From Lewinellaceae bacterium SD302 (GTDB lineage: Bacteria > Bacteroidota > Bacteroidia > Chitinophagales > Saprospiraceae), in the NCBI GenBank assembly GCA_002591745.1, contig PDLQ01000004.1, positions 1 through 64,000 on the forward strand: a stretch of 64,000 nt of DNA, given 5' to 3'. The notes under the pieces were generated by a model. That model was given only the letters and a program-made list of their open reading frames with translations, ran no database searches and had not been told where the DNA came from. Shown in pieces: positions 30,084 through 38,513 of the stretch (positions are counted from its first letter, which is position 1; each line of letters begins with the position of its first letter). A program made the translations under genes and the position numbers.

Positions 30084-30515
30084 CTAAAGCTTCACGTTAT
30101 CCCTGACCACCACTTTTGTCCAGAGATCCTGTAGTTCTACGAATTCCAGGTGAGTCGGATGAGTCTGATAGGTGTCCTGACCGGCTTGATCTTTAAACCA
30201 GAGCTGGAGGGAATAATCGAAGGAGTTATCGACCACGTCACGATTTTCCGTGTTGGCGGGACGGCCGAGGAACATGCGTTCTACGGTCTCCACGGTTTCC
30301 AGGCTTTTGAGGCCGGCGATGAAACGTTTGGTTTCTGCTTCTGTGATGTCCTCTTTGAGCCAGAAATAGACATTGTGAATTAGCCCGGGTTCCATATCAG
30401 GATCGATTTCTTTTTCGATGATGATCTCTTTTTCTTCTTTGATCTCCCGTTCCTGACAGGAGCCTAGTGCTACGAGCAGTACGCCCAGAAGCAGGATTAG
30501 GTTGGTGTATTTCAT
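30084..30515 (-). CDS. Dabb (stress-responsive A/B barrel) domain lipoprotein
   Basis: A 143-residue lipoprotein. Its signal peptide ends at lipobox VALGSC. A charged linker rich in E and K leads to a Dabb domain of about 95 residues: IHNVYFWLKEDITEAETKRFIAGLKSLETV, RPANTENRDVVDNSFDYSLQLWFKDQAGQDTYQTHPTHLEFV. Dabb proteins form dimeric ferredoxin-like barrels; export as a lipoprotein is common in Bacteroidota, but the role is unknown. It is convergent with the symporter gene, and a 155-bp MITE lies 62 bases upstream of its start. Confidence 0.85.
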   Translation of the reverse strand: MKYTNLILLLGVLLVALGSCQEREIKEEKEIIIEKEIDPDMEPGLIHNVYFWLKEDITEAETKRFIAGLKSLETVETVERMFLGRPANTENRDVVDNSFDYSLQLWFKDQAGQDTYQTHPTHLEFVELQDLWTKVVVRDNVKL

Positions 30516-30577
30516 TGTTTTGTTACTTTACCTTCAGTGATCGTCGCGTGGCAAAATTGCTCTCGTGACAAAATTAA

Positions 30578-30732
30578 GAGCTTGTTTGGGAATTGCTATG
30601 AACTGAAAAACAATGATTTATGGTTCTGACTATACCATAAAATTGTGAGCTTGGCGGGTCAAGCGATCTATTTTTGGTGACGCCAGGTTCATAAATGCTT
30701 GTTTTTCAGGAAATAGAAATCCAAACAAGCTC
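30578..30732 (-). mobile_element. 155-bp MITE, copy 2 (TAA target duplication)
   Basis: Inverted relative to copy 1 at 25577-25731, same length and nearly identical. TAA flanks both ends. The right duplication is followed within four bases by a CAAAGTAGCA repeat (30739-30748), so the insertion is immediately beside that sequence. Confidence 0.9.
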
Positions 30733-30738
30733 TAACAT

Positions 30739-30748
30739 TGCTACTTTG
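30739..30748. repeat. CAAAGTAGCA repeat downstream of the DUF2911 gene
   Basis: ATTGCTACTTTGTTAGTCAA lies 32 bases past the minus-strand DUF2911 stop codon and directly beside MITE copy 2. Confidence 0.85.
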
Positions 30749-30779
30749 TTAGTCAATAAAACGAAGGATGATCTAATTG

Positions 30780-31442
30780 CTATTCGGAGGTTGCAGCCAT
30801 TACCTGAACGGGGATGACGAGATCACCCCAGTGCAGTTCCACACCATCATCGCTTAGTGTAAAATCCATCCGTTCGCTGAAGTCGTCCTCGGTACGGGAG
30901 GTGGTGGTGACCCGGGCAACGTCAGCAGCTTCGGAGTAGTCGTATGCGCCCCACTGATCGGCTTCTTTGTTGAAGATGATGGTCCAATTGTCGCGGTCGG
31001 CAGGAATGGTAAACAAGCCGTATGAGCCAGCGGGAACGGTTTTGCCTTCTTTACCAAATTTGAGGGGGGCGGAAGTGGTGATGCGCACTGCTTCGTTGGC
31101 CCCGGTACGCCAGACTTTGCCGTAGGGAACCAGCCCACCGTAAAGCTCTCGGCCGTTGACTGCGGGAGAACCGTAATTGATCGTGATGTCAGCTCCGGCG
31201 AGGGAGCCACGTAGTTCCTTGCGGGGACTTTTGATAGAATCGTTGATGACGACGATCTCGTAATTGTCACCCTGCATGGCTACACCAGAGGTTTGGGGTA
31301 ATACGGTTTCCGGCTCGGGTGCAACGGTATCTTCGGTGCCGGCATCGGTAACGGTACCTCCATCCGTCTGGGTGGTGTTGCAGGAAACGCTGAAAATGAG
31401 CAGGCCGGCGAGGACCAGGAGCTGGGTTAATTGCTTACGCAT
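30780..31442 (-). CDS. DUF2911 domain lipoprotein
   Basis: A 220-residue lipoprotein with lipobox FSVSC, a Thr/Val-rich linker of about 45 residues, and a DUF2911 domain: ADITINYGSPAVNGRELYGGLVPYGKVWRTGANEAVRITTSAPLKFG, then PAGSYGLFTIPADRDNWTIIFNKEADQWGAYDY. The family is widespread in Bacteroidota and its biochemical role is unknown. It is a single gene, divergent from the Fpg-like glycosylase gene, with 102 bases between the starts. Confidence 0.88.
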   Translation of the reverse strand: MRKQLTQLLVLAGLLIFSVSCNTTQTDGGTVTDAGTEDTVAPEPETVLPQTSGVAMQGDNYEIVVINDSIKSPRKELRGSLAGADITINYGSPAVNGRELYGGLVPYGKVWRTGANEAVRITTSAPLKFGKEGKTVPAGSYGLFTIPADRDNWTIIFNKEADQWGAYDYSEAADVARVTTTSRTEDDFSERMDFTLSDDGVELHWGDLVIPVQVMAATSE

Positions 31443-31544
31443 AGTGGTGGGTTGTTTAAATCAGAACACGATAATAATCAAAAAGTGTAAACCCATACTG
31501 GCGGCTAAGGTTGTAACTGACAAATACTTCTTAACGCCACCCTT

Positions 31545-32333
31545 ATGCCCGAGTTACCCGAAGTCAATAATTTCAAGCGCTACTTTAATGAGACCAGCCT
31601 GGGGAAAACGATTGAAAACGTGGACGTACACGACGACAAAATCATCCGCAACATGCCTGGCCCGGCCTTTGCCGATGCCCTTAAAGGCCGTAAGATCGTG
31701 AGTAGTCTCCGACGGGGTAAATATCTTTTTGCGCGGCTGGATAACGGACACGATCTGTTGTTGCACTTCGGGATGACGGGTGACCTGAACTATTACTCGG
31801 CTCCGGAAGACAAGGGGCGCTACGAACGTTTCGTCCTCAACTTTACCGACGGAGATAAACTGGGCTTCGAAGATCCGCGCAAGTTCGCCCGCATCCTTTA
31901 CCTGGAAGACCGGGACGCTTACATTAAAGAGATCAAACTCGGCCCGGATGCACTGGATATAGATGGGGATTACCTGGTACAAAAAATGACTGGCAAGAAG
32001 GGCTCGATAAAGGGTTTTTTACTGAACCAGCAAATTTTGTCCGGCGTCGGTAACCTGTACGCCGACGAGATTTGTTACCGTTGCCGCCTTTCCCCTGCTC
32101 TGCGGCTGAACGAACTGACCGAAGACGAAAAATGCCTTCTGGCAAAGCAGACCATCGAGGTAATGACTGGCGCGGCGGCCAATGCCCCCTATTACAAGGA
32201 CTATCCGGAGAACTGGTACTGGCACGTTTGGCGGACGGAAGGAAAGTCCGGCCCGGAAGGAATTGGCGAGGTGGTGGTTACCAAAGTAGCAGGGCGTACG
32301 ACTTATTTTGTAAAGGGTTGGCAGCGGGAGTAG
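31545..32333 (+). CDS. zincless Fpg/Nei-family DNA glycosylase
   Basis: A 262-residue base-excision repair glycosylase/AP lyase. The N-terminal MPELPEV supplies the catalytic proline and glutamate, the lysine in LRRGKYL matches the conserved beta-turn lysine, and SGVGNLYADE is the helix-two-turn-helix motif. The C-terminal beta-hairpin keeps the DNA-binding arginine in VAGRTTYF, but all four zinc cysteines are missing: KSGPEGIG and FVKGWQ replace the usual CxxC pairs. This fits a zincless finger, as known for NEIL1 and some viral Nei proteins. It probably removes oxidised bases; substrate range cannot be inferred. An antisense CAAAGTAGCA copy lies at 32282. Confidence 0.87.
   Translation: MPELPEVNNFKRYFNETSLGKTIENVDVHDDKIIRNMPGPAFADALKGRKIVSSLRRGKYLFARLDNGHDLLLHFGMTGDLNYYSAPEDKGRYERFVLNFTDGDKLGFEDPRKFARILYLEDRDAYIKEIKLGPDALDIDGDYLVQKMTGKKGSIKGFLLNQQILSGVGNLYADEICYRCRLSPALRLNELTEDEKCLLAKQTIEVMTGAAANAPYYKDYPENWYWHVWRTEGKSGPEGIGEVVVTKVAGRTTYFVKGWQRE
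32282..32291 (+). repeat. CAAAGTAGCA repeat inside the Fpg-like gene
   Basis: The plus strand reads ACCAAAGTAGCAGGG, coding for TKVAG just before the conserved R of the finger hairpin. The core is exact but the flank does not match the extended consensus. Confidence 0.6.
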
Positions 32334-32681
32334 AAAGCAGCGCCAGAACACAGGCCCGAACCACAGTGGAATCAACCCGAGTAAAAAAACCGGGGAGGGG
32401 GACAGGGGCTGCTTCCCGGGTTGCTGTAAAAAGATGATCCTGTTTGTCCAACTGACAATTCCAGGCAGAAATTGAAAACTCTCGGGCGGAGATGGAAGAA
32501 ATTATTATAAAAAATCCCTTTTCCACTAACGCCGACCAAAAGCATTCCGTCTTGGAAGATGAACAACAATTGTTCTTCCCTACAAAGCACCCTTTCTCAA
32601 TAACTTAGAGATCGTTGTGGTTTCGGGTTGGCGCAGTTATGCCAAAACTTGAATTCGCAGCAAGCTCTTAACTCAGATCCA
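32334..32681. other. 348-base spacer without a confident gene
   Basis: The only open frame of note is a 38-codon plus-strand frame starting with ATGGAAGAAATT near 32491, too short and featureless to call. No repeat of the types found elsewhere in the window was seen. It should hold the promoter of the four-gene operon that follows. Confidence 0.5.
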
Positions 32682-34040
32682 ATGAAAACATTCAAATCCC
32701 TCTTCTCACTGCTGCTCCTGGCTATCGTATTCAGCGGCTGCATTGAAGAAAAATGCGAAAGCGAACTGACTTACACCGTTTACAAGCCGGTCTACCTGGA
32801 AGAATCCCAGTTCCGGGTAAACATTGAGGCCGAAGCCGCTCGCGAACTCTGCCGTACCGGCGCTTTTTACGTCTACGGCGATTATCTCTTTATCACCGAG
32901 CAGGAAGAAGGTATGCACATCTTCGATAATGCCAATCCGGAAAACCCGGTAGCCATCAGCTTTCTACCCGTAGGTGGAATCGTTGGTCTGGCCGTCCGCA
33001 ACGACATTCTCTACGTCAACAACTACTACGATCTGGTGACTTTCTCTCTGGATGACCCGACCGCCCCCGACATGTTGCACCGCACCGAGTATGCTTTTGA
33101 TACCTACGGTGTGTTCAATGCTTCGGGCCTGAATAACCGGGTCGTCACCGAATACATCGAAACGGACGAGACGGTTACCATCAGTTGTAGCGATGCCCGC
33201 TGGGGCCGTGGCTGCTTCGTCGATGCTACTACTAATGCGTTCTTCGCTGCCGATTGTGATATCCGCCGGCAAAGTTCATTCGGAATTGCCGATGCTGCTT
33301 TCGCTAATGGAAGCATTGGCGAGAGTAGTAGTAACAGCGGAGCCAGCGCCGGTGGCCAGGATCAGGTATTAGGCTTCGGCGGTAGTCTTGCCCGTTTCAC
33401 TTTCACAAACAATACACTTTACGTGGTAAACGAGAGTCAGCTGGAAGCTTTTGACCTCAGCGATCCGGCCCGGCCTCAGGAAGCGGGTGTCGTTCAACTT
33501 AACTGGGGAGTGGAAACCATTTTTCCCGCCGGCGACGAACTCTACATCGGTACCACCACGGGGATGCACATCATGGATGCTTCCGACCCGCTCAATCCCG
33601 AATTGCTCAGTACTATGGAGCACGTTCGCTCTTGTGATCCCGTGGTGGTCAGTGGTGATCGTGCCTACGTTACGCTAAGGGGCGGTACGAACTGCGGTGG
33701 CTTCACCAATCAACTGGAGGTGGTCGACATCACCGACAAGCGAAATCCGGAACGGGTACAGATCGTTCAAATGAATGGCCCCGTGGGCCTGTCAGTCGGC
33801 AACGATAAACTCTTCGTTTGTGAGCCCGGCCGCGGGATGAGTATTTTCGAACTCGACGAAGAAGGCATGCCGATGGAATCCGTTACCTTGGTCGAAGAAC
33901 TTGACGACGCCCGCGACGTAATCGGCCTCCACGCCGATCGTCATCTGATCACTATTGGTGAGTTGGGTGCTGAGCAAGTTCGTTACTCCGATACCAATGA
34001 GATCACCTACCTGAGTTCGTTGGAAATCTGCAACGACTAA
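32682..34040 (+). CDS. LVIVD-repeat beta-propeller lipoprotein
   Basis: A 452-residue lipoprotein; the ATG at 32682 gives a signal peptide with lipobox VFSGC. The mature protein has repeated blades of the LVIVD type, for example GDYLFITEQEEGMHIFDNANPENPVAI, NDILYVNNYYDLVTFSLDDPTAP and DELYIGTTTGMHIMDASDPLNPELL. This is typical of surface or periplasmic propellers without known enzyme activity. It is the first gene of an operon with an outer-membrane barrel, an ECF sigma factor and a barrel-fused probable anti-sigma protein, so it may be a sensor component or a target (inference). Confidence 0.85.
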   Translation: MKTFKSLFSLLLLAIVFSGCIEEKCESELTYTVYKPVYLEESQFRVNIEAEAARELCRTGAFYVYGDYLFITEQEEGMHIFDNANPENPVAISFLPVGGIVGLAVRNDILYVNNYYDLVTFSLDDPTAPDMLHRTEYAFDTYGVFNASGLNNRVVTEYIETDETVTISCSDARWGRGCFVDATTNAFFAADCDIRRQSSFGIADAAFANGSIGESSSNSGASAGGQDQVLGFGGSLARFTFTNNTLYVVNESQLEAFDLSDPARPQEAGVVQLNWGVETIFPAGDELYIGTTTGMHIMDASDPLNPELLSTMEHVRSCDPVVVSGDRAYVTLRGGTNCGGFTNQLEVVDITDKRNPERVQIVQMNGPVGLSVGNDKLFVCEPGRGMSIFELDEEGMPMESVTLVEELDDARDVIGLHADRHLITIGELGAEQVRYSDTNEITYLSSLEICND

Positions 34041-34059
34041 TCCACCCAATCCTAACCTT

Positions 34060-34905
34060 ATGCGCTTCCCGATCATCCTGTGTCTGCTTTTTTTGGCTCC
34101 ATTATTTCTTGTCGCTCAAGAGCAGGAGGAGTTGGAGATGTACGACATCGTTGAAACGATGACCGGGGAGCGCCACGAGGGTAATATCGTGCATTACGAA
34201 TACGGTAAAATACTGACAATTGCACTCCGCGACGGGAGTGAATTGACCCTGGCTTCCAATGAAATACGACGAGTACGCTACGCCCGTGAGCGCAAAGCAT
34301 CACGGTCGGGCCGGAATACGCAAGGTGATGGGTCGTCTGCCGATACTGAATCTTACGTAGATGACTGGCGCAACGAATTGACCGTCCGCTCGGTTCGACG
34401 TAAAATTCGCCCCAGTTTGGCACTCATGGTACACGGTGGTAAGCAATCGGATAACATCAATGGGTTTTTCTTTAATGAAGCCCGCACCTTTGGTTATTCT
34501 TTGGAAGGTCTGATAAATTACCGTGTGATGCGCTGGCTGGACCTTGGGGTGGGCGCGGCCTTCGATCGCTTCAATACCAGTTTGGGCGAGTCGACCCTTT
34601 CCTGGTTAGGGGCCGTACAGATTTTACCTTCTCCTGAAAAAAACATCGCACCATACCTTCGTCTCGCAGCCGGTTATGGTAGCCCGGTCAAGACGGAACG
34701 AAATTCTTTTTCAGCTAAGGAAGGCGGTTTGTTGATCCACCCTGGAATCGGTATGCGCATCGGCCAGGCGGAGGAAATTTTCTATACCCTTGATATCGGC
34801 TACCGAATCCTGCAAACGAAATACAACATCGAGACCTTCCAGGGGGAGGAAAAAAGAACCAATAATTACCGTCGGTTGAGCCTGAGGCTCGGCGCTACTT
34901 TCTAA
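34060..34905 (+). CDS. outer-membrane beta-barrel protein
   Basis: A 281-residue exported protein with a signal peptide ending near LVAQEQ. A short beta-rich segment of about 50 residues (YDIVETMTGERHEGNIVHYEYGKILTI) resembles the small N-terminal domain found before barrels, and is followed by a basic linker. The last 160 residues form an eight-strand-type barrel closing with RRLSLRLGATF. It lies 19 bases after the LVIVD lipoprotein gene, and its stop codon overlaps the sigma factor start (TAATG). It is probably part of the same envelope-sensing unit. Confidence 0.8.
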   Translation: MRFPIILCLLFLAPLFLVAQEQEELEMYDIVETMTGERHEGNIVHYEYGKILTIALRDGSELTLASNEIRRVRYARERKASRSGRNTQGDGSSADTESYVDDWRNELTVRSVRRKIRPSLALMVHGGKQSDNINGFFFNEARTFGYSLEGLINYRVMRWLDLGVGAAFDRFNTSLGESTLSWLGAVQILPSPEKNIAPYLRLAAGYGSPVKTERNSFSAKEGGLLIHPGIGMRIGQAEEIFYTLDIGYRILQTKYNIETFQGEEKRTNNYRRLSLRLGATF

Positions 34906-35471
34906 TGAAGCGGAAGAATACAGGCACGGACGAAGACCGCGATCTGGTCAAAGGCTGCATCCGCAACGAGCGGGCAGCGCAGTCGGCTTTCTACCGGAAG
35001 TACGCTCCGGCGGCCCTCAGGGTCTGCCGCCGCTACGCCCACGGAAAGGAAGAAGCGATGGAACTGCTCAATAGTGGCATGCTCAAAGTCTTCCAAAAGC
35101 TGGACACCTTCAAGTGGGAAGGTTCCCTGGAAGGATGGATAAAAAGACTGGTCTTTCGGGTAGTGGCCGATCATTTTCGATCTCGCCGCCAGCCCCATAC
35201 CCTGGAAATTGCCGACTGGGACCAACCGGTTTCCGCCGGCATCACTCACCAGCTCTACGCCGAAGATATCTGCCGCATCATCGAGACCCTGCCTGGCGTT
35301 AGCAAGGAAGTTTTCTGGCTCCACGCTATCGAAGGTTACACCCACGCCGAGATCGGTAATCGCCTGGAACTGACCGAAGGGGCCAGTCGCTGGCACCTGA
35401 ACAAAGCCCGTAATCTCCTCAAAGAATTATTAGAAAGCCGCCACCTCAAAAATAACCGTTATGCCGGATAA
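34905..35471 (+). CDS. ECF RNA polymerase sigma factor
   Basis: A 188-residue sigma factor. Region 2 (about 15-90) reads AQSAFYRKYAPAALRVCRRYAHGKEEAMELLNSGMLKVFQKLDTF with the VADHFRSRR end. Region 4 (about 120-180) reads LPGVSKEVFWLHAIEGYTHAEIGNRLELTEGASRWHLNKARNLLKELL. It overlaps the barrel gene upstream (TAATG) and the following gene by 11 bases, so the three are translationally coupled. The downstream gene product, with a cytoplasmic head and a membrane helix, is the likely anti-sigma factor. Confidence 0.92.
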   Translation: MKRKNTGTDEDRDLVKGCIRNERAAQSAFYRKYAPAALRVCRRYAHGKEEAMELLNSGMLKVFQKLDTFKWEGSLEGWIKRLVFRVVADHFRSRRQPHTLEIADWDQPVSAGITHQLYAEDICRIIETLPGVSKEVFWLHAIEGYTHAEIGNRLELTEGASRWHLNKARNLLKELLESRHLKNNRYAG

Positions 35472-36960
35472 TACGCCCCACGACTGGAATGCCGATGAGC
35501 AGTTCTGGGCTGAGGCCTGGAAAGATATGGAAGGGCGACTCGACCGGAAGATGCCCGTGGAAAAACGCCGTCGGGGAATAGCCTTCTGGCTAATTGGAAG
35601 CCTCTTCCCCTTACTGGCCTTCGCCTGGGTGACTTTATTTACCCCCGTCAAACCAGCGGATAGTCTTTCCCCCACGGATACTCCCTTTGTGCCGGTTCCT
35701 ACGGCTCCGATTACCCCTAAGGTCTCCGCCGAGGGGGATGTGCCGTTGGCGTCTTCCAGCCCCGCTTTCGCAAAGCAGGATGAGCAGGAGGGAACGTTAG
35801 CTGAGAACTCCGGGGGAGACCTTCAATCAGAACGCCAGTCAGTTCTTGATGGCTATCAAATGCCTGCCCGGCCTGATGAAGTCGGACGTGGTAGCCATGT
35901 AGTAGAGGTTAATGATGGTAAAGAGCCAGCGAGTATCGCCGAGGTTATGGGAGCAAAGCTGGATGACCAGCAGGCCGTAGAATTTCCCGCCTTGGCCGAG
36001 TCCACTCGATCTTCCAATAGCGACATACTTGTTCCCCAAAGTAGTAACCAGCTGGCCGTAACGCCCGAAGCTATCGGACAAACGCTGATTACAATTAAAT
36101 CAAACAATCAGGCATCAAGCCTTTATAGTAATTCCGAGATCGTAGCCCCAATCCCCACTTACGCATCTGAGCTGGAAAATGTGGTCCGGATGGAGGGCGA
36201 TGATGCAGTTACACCTGGCTATGAGACCGTGCAAGCAAATACTTCACTAACGCAAAGAATTACACCAGCACGTCTTGGGCCAACTTACCAGCCACAACTT
36301 TATGTCGGTGGCAGTCTTGGTACTCAAATGCCCGGCCTCGGCTATTTGGGTGGGGTTGGCCTGAGCCGGAAAATCGGGTCGAAAGGGCGTCTAACGGCCA
36401 CACTGGGCTATCGCGTTCAGCAGGAATCTATTCAGATCGGTGCCCGGGCATCGGATGAAAGCGCTTTCCCGACACCCGTAACGATGGATACTTCCGAAGA
36501 AATCCTGATTGCGGAATTCAACGGAGCGCTGGATAGTAATACCGATGTTTTCTTGAGAGGACAGTACGTACGACTCGGCCTGAGCTACGCCAGGAATCTT
36601 GGCAACAAATTCTACCTGGCCGCAGGTGGCGGTATCAACCTGTTGACCAGAGCCGACCTGTCTACCAGTCAAATGAACGACGCTTCACTGGCGAACTTCG
36701 CTCAACGAGATTTCGATTTCGTCAACATCACCTCAGGCAATTTCTTATCGGGTAATTCAGCAGTCAGTGGAGAGAGCCTGGAAGGTTACCTGGGGCTGCG
36801 CCGCCTGCGTTACGACCTGGATTTAATGGCCGGCTACCGGTTGAATCAGCATTTTTCCTTAGAAGCCGGCGTGAAACACTACGTCTCTCCTGTACTGAAT
36901 ACCGATAACTTTAACACGGATCGCTGGCGCGGGGAGGTGAAGCTGCTGTATCGATTCTAA
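35461..36960 (+). CDS. trans-envelope protein: cytoplasmic head, membrane helix, linker, outer-membrane barrel
   Basis: A 499-residue protein with unusual architecture. Residues 1-38 are soluble and acidic/basic (DEQFWAEAWKDMEGRLD). Residues about 39-60 form one membrane helix (GIAFWLIGSLFPLLAFAWVTLF). A 220-residue disordered linker rich in P, S, E and Q follows. From about residue 280 a strand-rich region (PQLYVGGSLGTQMPGLGYLGGVGLSRKIG) runs to a typical outer-membrane end, WRGEVKLLYRF. It could join the inner and outer membranes and act as the anti-sigma factor of the sigma gene it overlaps (inference). No signal peptidase site is seen. Confidence 0.7.
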   Translation: MPDNTPHDWNADEQFWAEAWKDMEGRLDRKMPVEKRRRGIAFWLIGSLFPLLAFAWVTLFTPVKPADSLSPTDTPFVPVPTAPITPKVSAEGDVPLASSSPAFAKQDEQEGTLAENSGGDLQSERQSVLDGYQMPARPDEVGRGSHVVEVNDGKEPASIAEVMGAKLDDQQAVEFPALAESTRSSNSDILVPQSSNQLAVTPEAIGQTLITIKSNNQASSLYSNSEIVAPIPTYASELENVVRMEGDDAVTPGYETVQANTSLTQRITPARLGPTYQPQLYVGGSLGTQMPGLGYLGGVGLSRKIGSKGRLTATLGYRVQQESIQIGARASDESAFPTPVTMDTSEEILIAEFNGALDSNTDVFLRGQYVRLGLSYARNLGNKFYLAAGGGINLLTRADLSTSQMNDASLANFAQRDFDFVNITSGNFLSGNSAVSGESLEGYLGLRRLRYDLDLMAGYRLNQHFSLEAGVKHYVSPVLNTDNFNTDRWRGEVKLLYRF

Positions 36961-36992
36961 GGCTGGATTAGCGGAAATGTTTTCATAAACAT

Positions 36993-37002
36993 TGCTACTT
37001 TG
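36993..37002. repeat. CAAAGTAGCA repeat before the PLP-dependent enzyme gene
   Basis: ATTGCTACTTTGTTAGCCATAATAAA shares its downstream flank with the copy at 55417. It lies 26 bases before the TTG start. Confidence 0.85.
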
Positions 37003-37028
37003 TTAGCCATAATAAAAGCTAACTAGCC

Positions 37029-38195
37029 TTGACGATCGCTTCCAAAGAAAAACCACTCAGTTGCCAGCGCCACCTCTTCTCCCTACCGGAAGACAATGCC
37101 TTTTTGAACGGTGCCTACATGTCGCCTCAACTTAAATCGGTTTACGCAGCCGGTACCCACGCACTCCTACAAAAGAACGACCCGACGGTGGTACGGCCGG
37201 AACATTTTTTCTCTACACTGGAACGGGTAAAAATGCAATTTGCCCGCTTGATCGATACCGCTGAAAGTGAACGAGTTGCGCTGATCCCGTCGGTCAGTTA
37301 CGGGGTGGCCACGGTTGCTAACAATCTGAATCTGAGAGCAGGGCAAAACGTGGTGATCGCTGCTGCTCAGTTTCCTTCCAATTACTATTCCTGGGCTGAA
37401 AAATGTGCCGCCAGTGGTGCGGAATTACGGGTTGTCGAGCGTCCGCCAGATAATTCTTCAACCAGTTGGTCCGAGGCCCTGTACGCCGCGATCGATGAAA
37501 ATACAGCCTTGTTGGCCCTGAGTGCTTTACACTGGGCCGATGGCAGCTTATGGGACCTGCCCAGGCTGCGCACCAGAACACGAGATGTAGGTGCCTGGCT
37601 ATTGATTGACGGCACCCAATCGGTAGGTGCGTTGCCGTTTTCGGTTAATGAGGTCGAGCCGGATGCCCTGATCGTAGCGGGCTATAAATGGATGTTGGGT
37701 CCCTATTCTACCGGTTATGCCTACTATGGTCCAGCTATGGACAACGGAAAGCCGATTGAGGAAAACTGGATCAACCGGGCCGGAAGCGAGGATTTTAAGA
37801 ATCTGGTGAATTATCGCGCCGACTACCGCCCCGGTGCTGCCCGCTATTCGGTTGGCCAGCAAAGTAACTTTTTGCTGATGCCGATGCTGGAAGCTGCACT
37901 GCAACAACTCAACGCCTGGGGCGTAACGCGCATCCAGCGGTATTGCGAAGGACTTTGGGAAGGAATTTTGCCAGGACTGGAAGAATTGGGTATTCAGCTG
38001 GCCGAAAACCGGGCGCATCATCTGGTAGGACTAAGGCTGCCGGAACACTTGAATGCCGAGCGTTTGCCGGAGGAACTTACCCGCCGTAATCTGACGGTTT
38101 CTTTCCGGGGCGATGCCATCAGGGTAGCACCGAATGTGTATAATCGACCGGGTGAAATGCAATTATTGCTGGAGGCTTTGCGGGCCATCGCCTGA
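37029..38195 (+). CDS. PLP-dependent aminotransferase class V-fold enzyme
   Basis: A 388-residue enzyme of the class V aminotransferase / cysteine desulfurase / isopenicillin epimerase group. The PLP lysine is in VAGYKWMLGPYSTG, the aspartate pairing with the pyridine nitrogen is in LLIDGTQSVGALPF, and SVSYGVATVANNL fits the phosphate-binding region. The start is TTG at 37029; no in-frame ATG precedes the conserved NGAYMSPQL segment, and a TAG lies just upstream. The reaction is uncertain; family members include kynureninase-like and selenocysteine-lyase-like enzymes. It is followed by a small membrane protein gene. Confidence 0.82.
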   Translation: MTIASKEKPLSCQRHLFSLPEDNAFLNGAYMSPQLKSVYAAGTHALLQKNDPTVVRPEHFFSTLERVKMQFARLIDTAESERVALIPSVSYGVATVANNLNLRAGQNVVIAAAQFPSNYYSWAEKCAASGAELRVVERPPDNSSTSWSEALYAAIDENTALLALSALHWADGSLWDLPRLRTRTRDVGAWLLIDGTQSVGALPFSVNEVEPDALIVAGYKWMLGPYSTGYAYYGPAMDNGKPIEENWINRAGSEDFKNLVNYRADYRPGAARYSVGQQSNFLLMPMLEAALQQLNAWGVTRIQRYCEGLWEGILPGLEELGIQLAENRAHHLVGLRLPEHLNAERLPEELTRRNLTVSFRGDAIRVAPNVYNRPGEMQLLLEALRAIA

Positions 38196-38228
38196 CAACT
38201 AAATGACTGACCCGGGCGTTTGAGAAAT

Positions 38229-38513
38229 ATGAGTTCGCTTTACGTTTACGGCTACATACTATTTACATCGGCGATCATATTCGTGATCTATTTGATCAGC
38301 AAGCAGCTGCTGGCTACCCGCCGTCATATTGAAGAGGAAAATCTGGAAGATTTCTGGAACGGTCGCCTGCGCAACCGCAGTGAGGACGAATACCGCCGGG
38401 TGGTCAATCACTTGGGCGTTTGTGATGAATGCCAGGCGCGTCTGGATGACATTACCCAGAACAATAAGGCCCGCCACAACGTGGATGAAGGCATCATTAC
38501 GCGCCGCTTTTAG
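38229..38513 (+). CDS. small membrane protein with HxxxCxxC motif
   Basis: A 94-residue protein with one N-terminal membrane helix (YGYILFTSAIIFVIYLISKQLL) and a charged cytoplasmic tail. The tail carries HLGVCDEC, an H-x3-C-x2-C arrangement like that of zinc-binding anti-sigma (ZAS) domains. In classical ZAS proteins the zinc domain precedes the helix; here it follows. The ATG at 38229 is preferred over TTG at 38220. No sigma gene is adjacent, so the anti-sigma idea is weak. Its stop codon overlaps that of the convergent methyltransferase gene. Confidence 0.65.
   Translation: MSSLYVYGYILFTSAIIFVIYLISKQLLATRRHIEEENLEDFWNGRLRNRSEDEYRRVVNHLGVCDECQARLDDITQNNKARHNVDEGIITRRF

Noticed and set aside
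25577-30732. Composite transposon bounded by the two 155-bp elements
   Set aside because: Each copy has its own TAA duplication, the elements carry no transposase, and the enclosed genes look like normal chromosomal genes.
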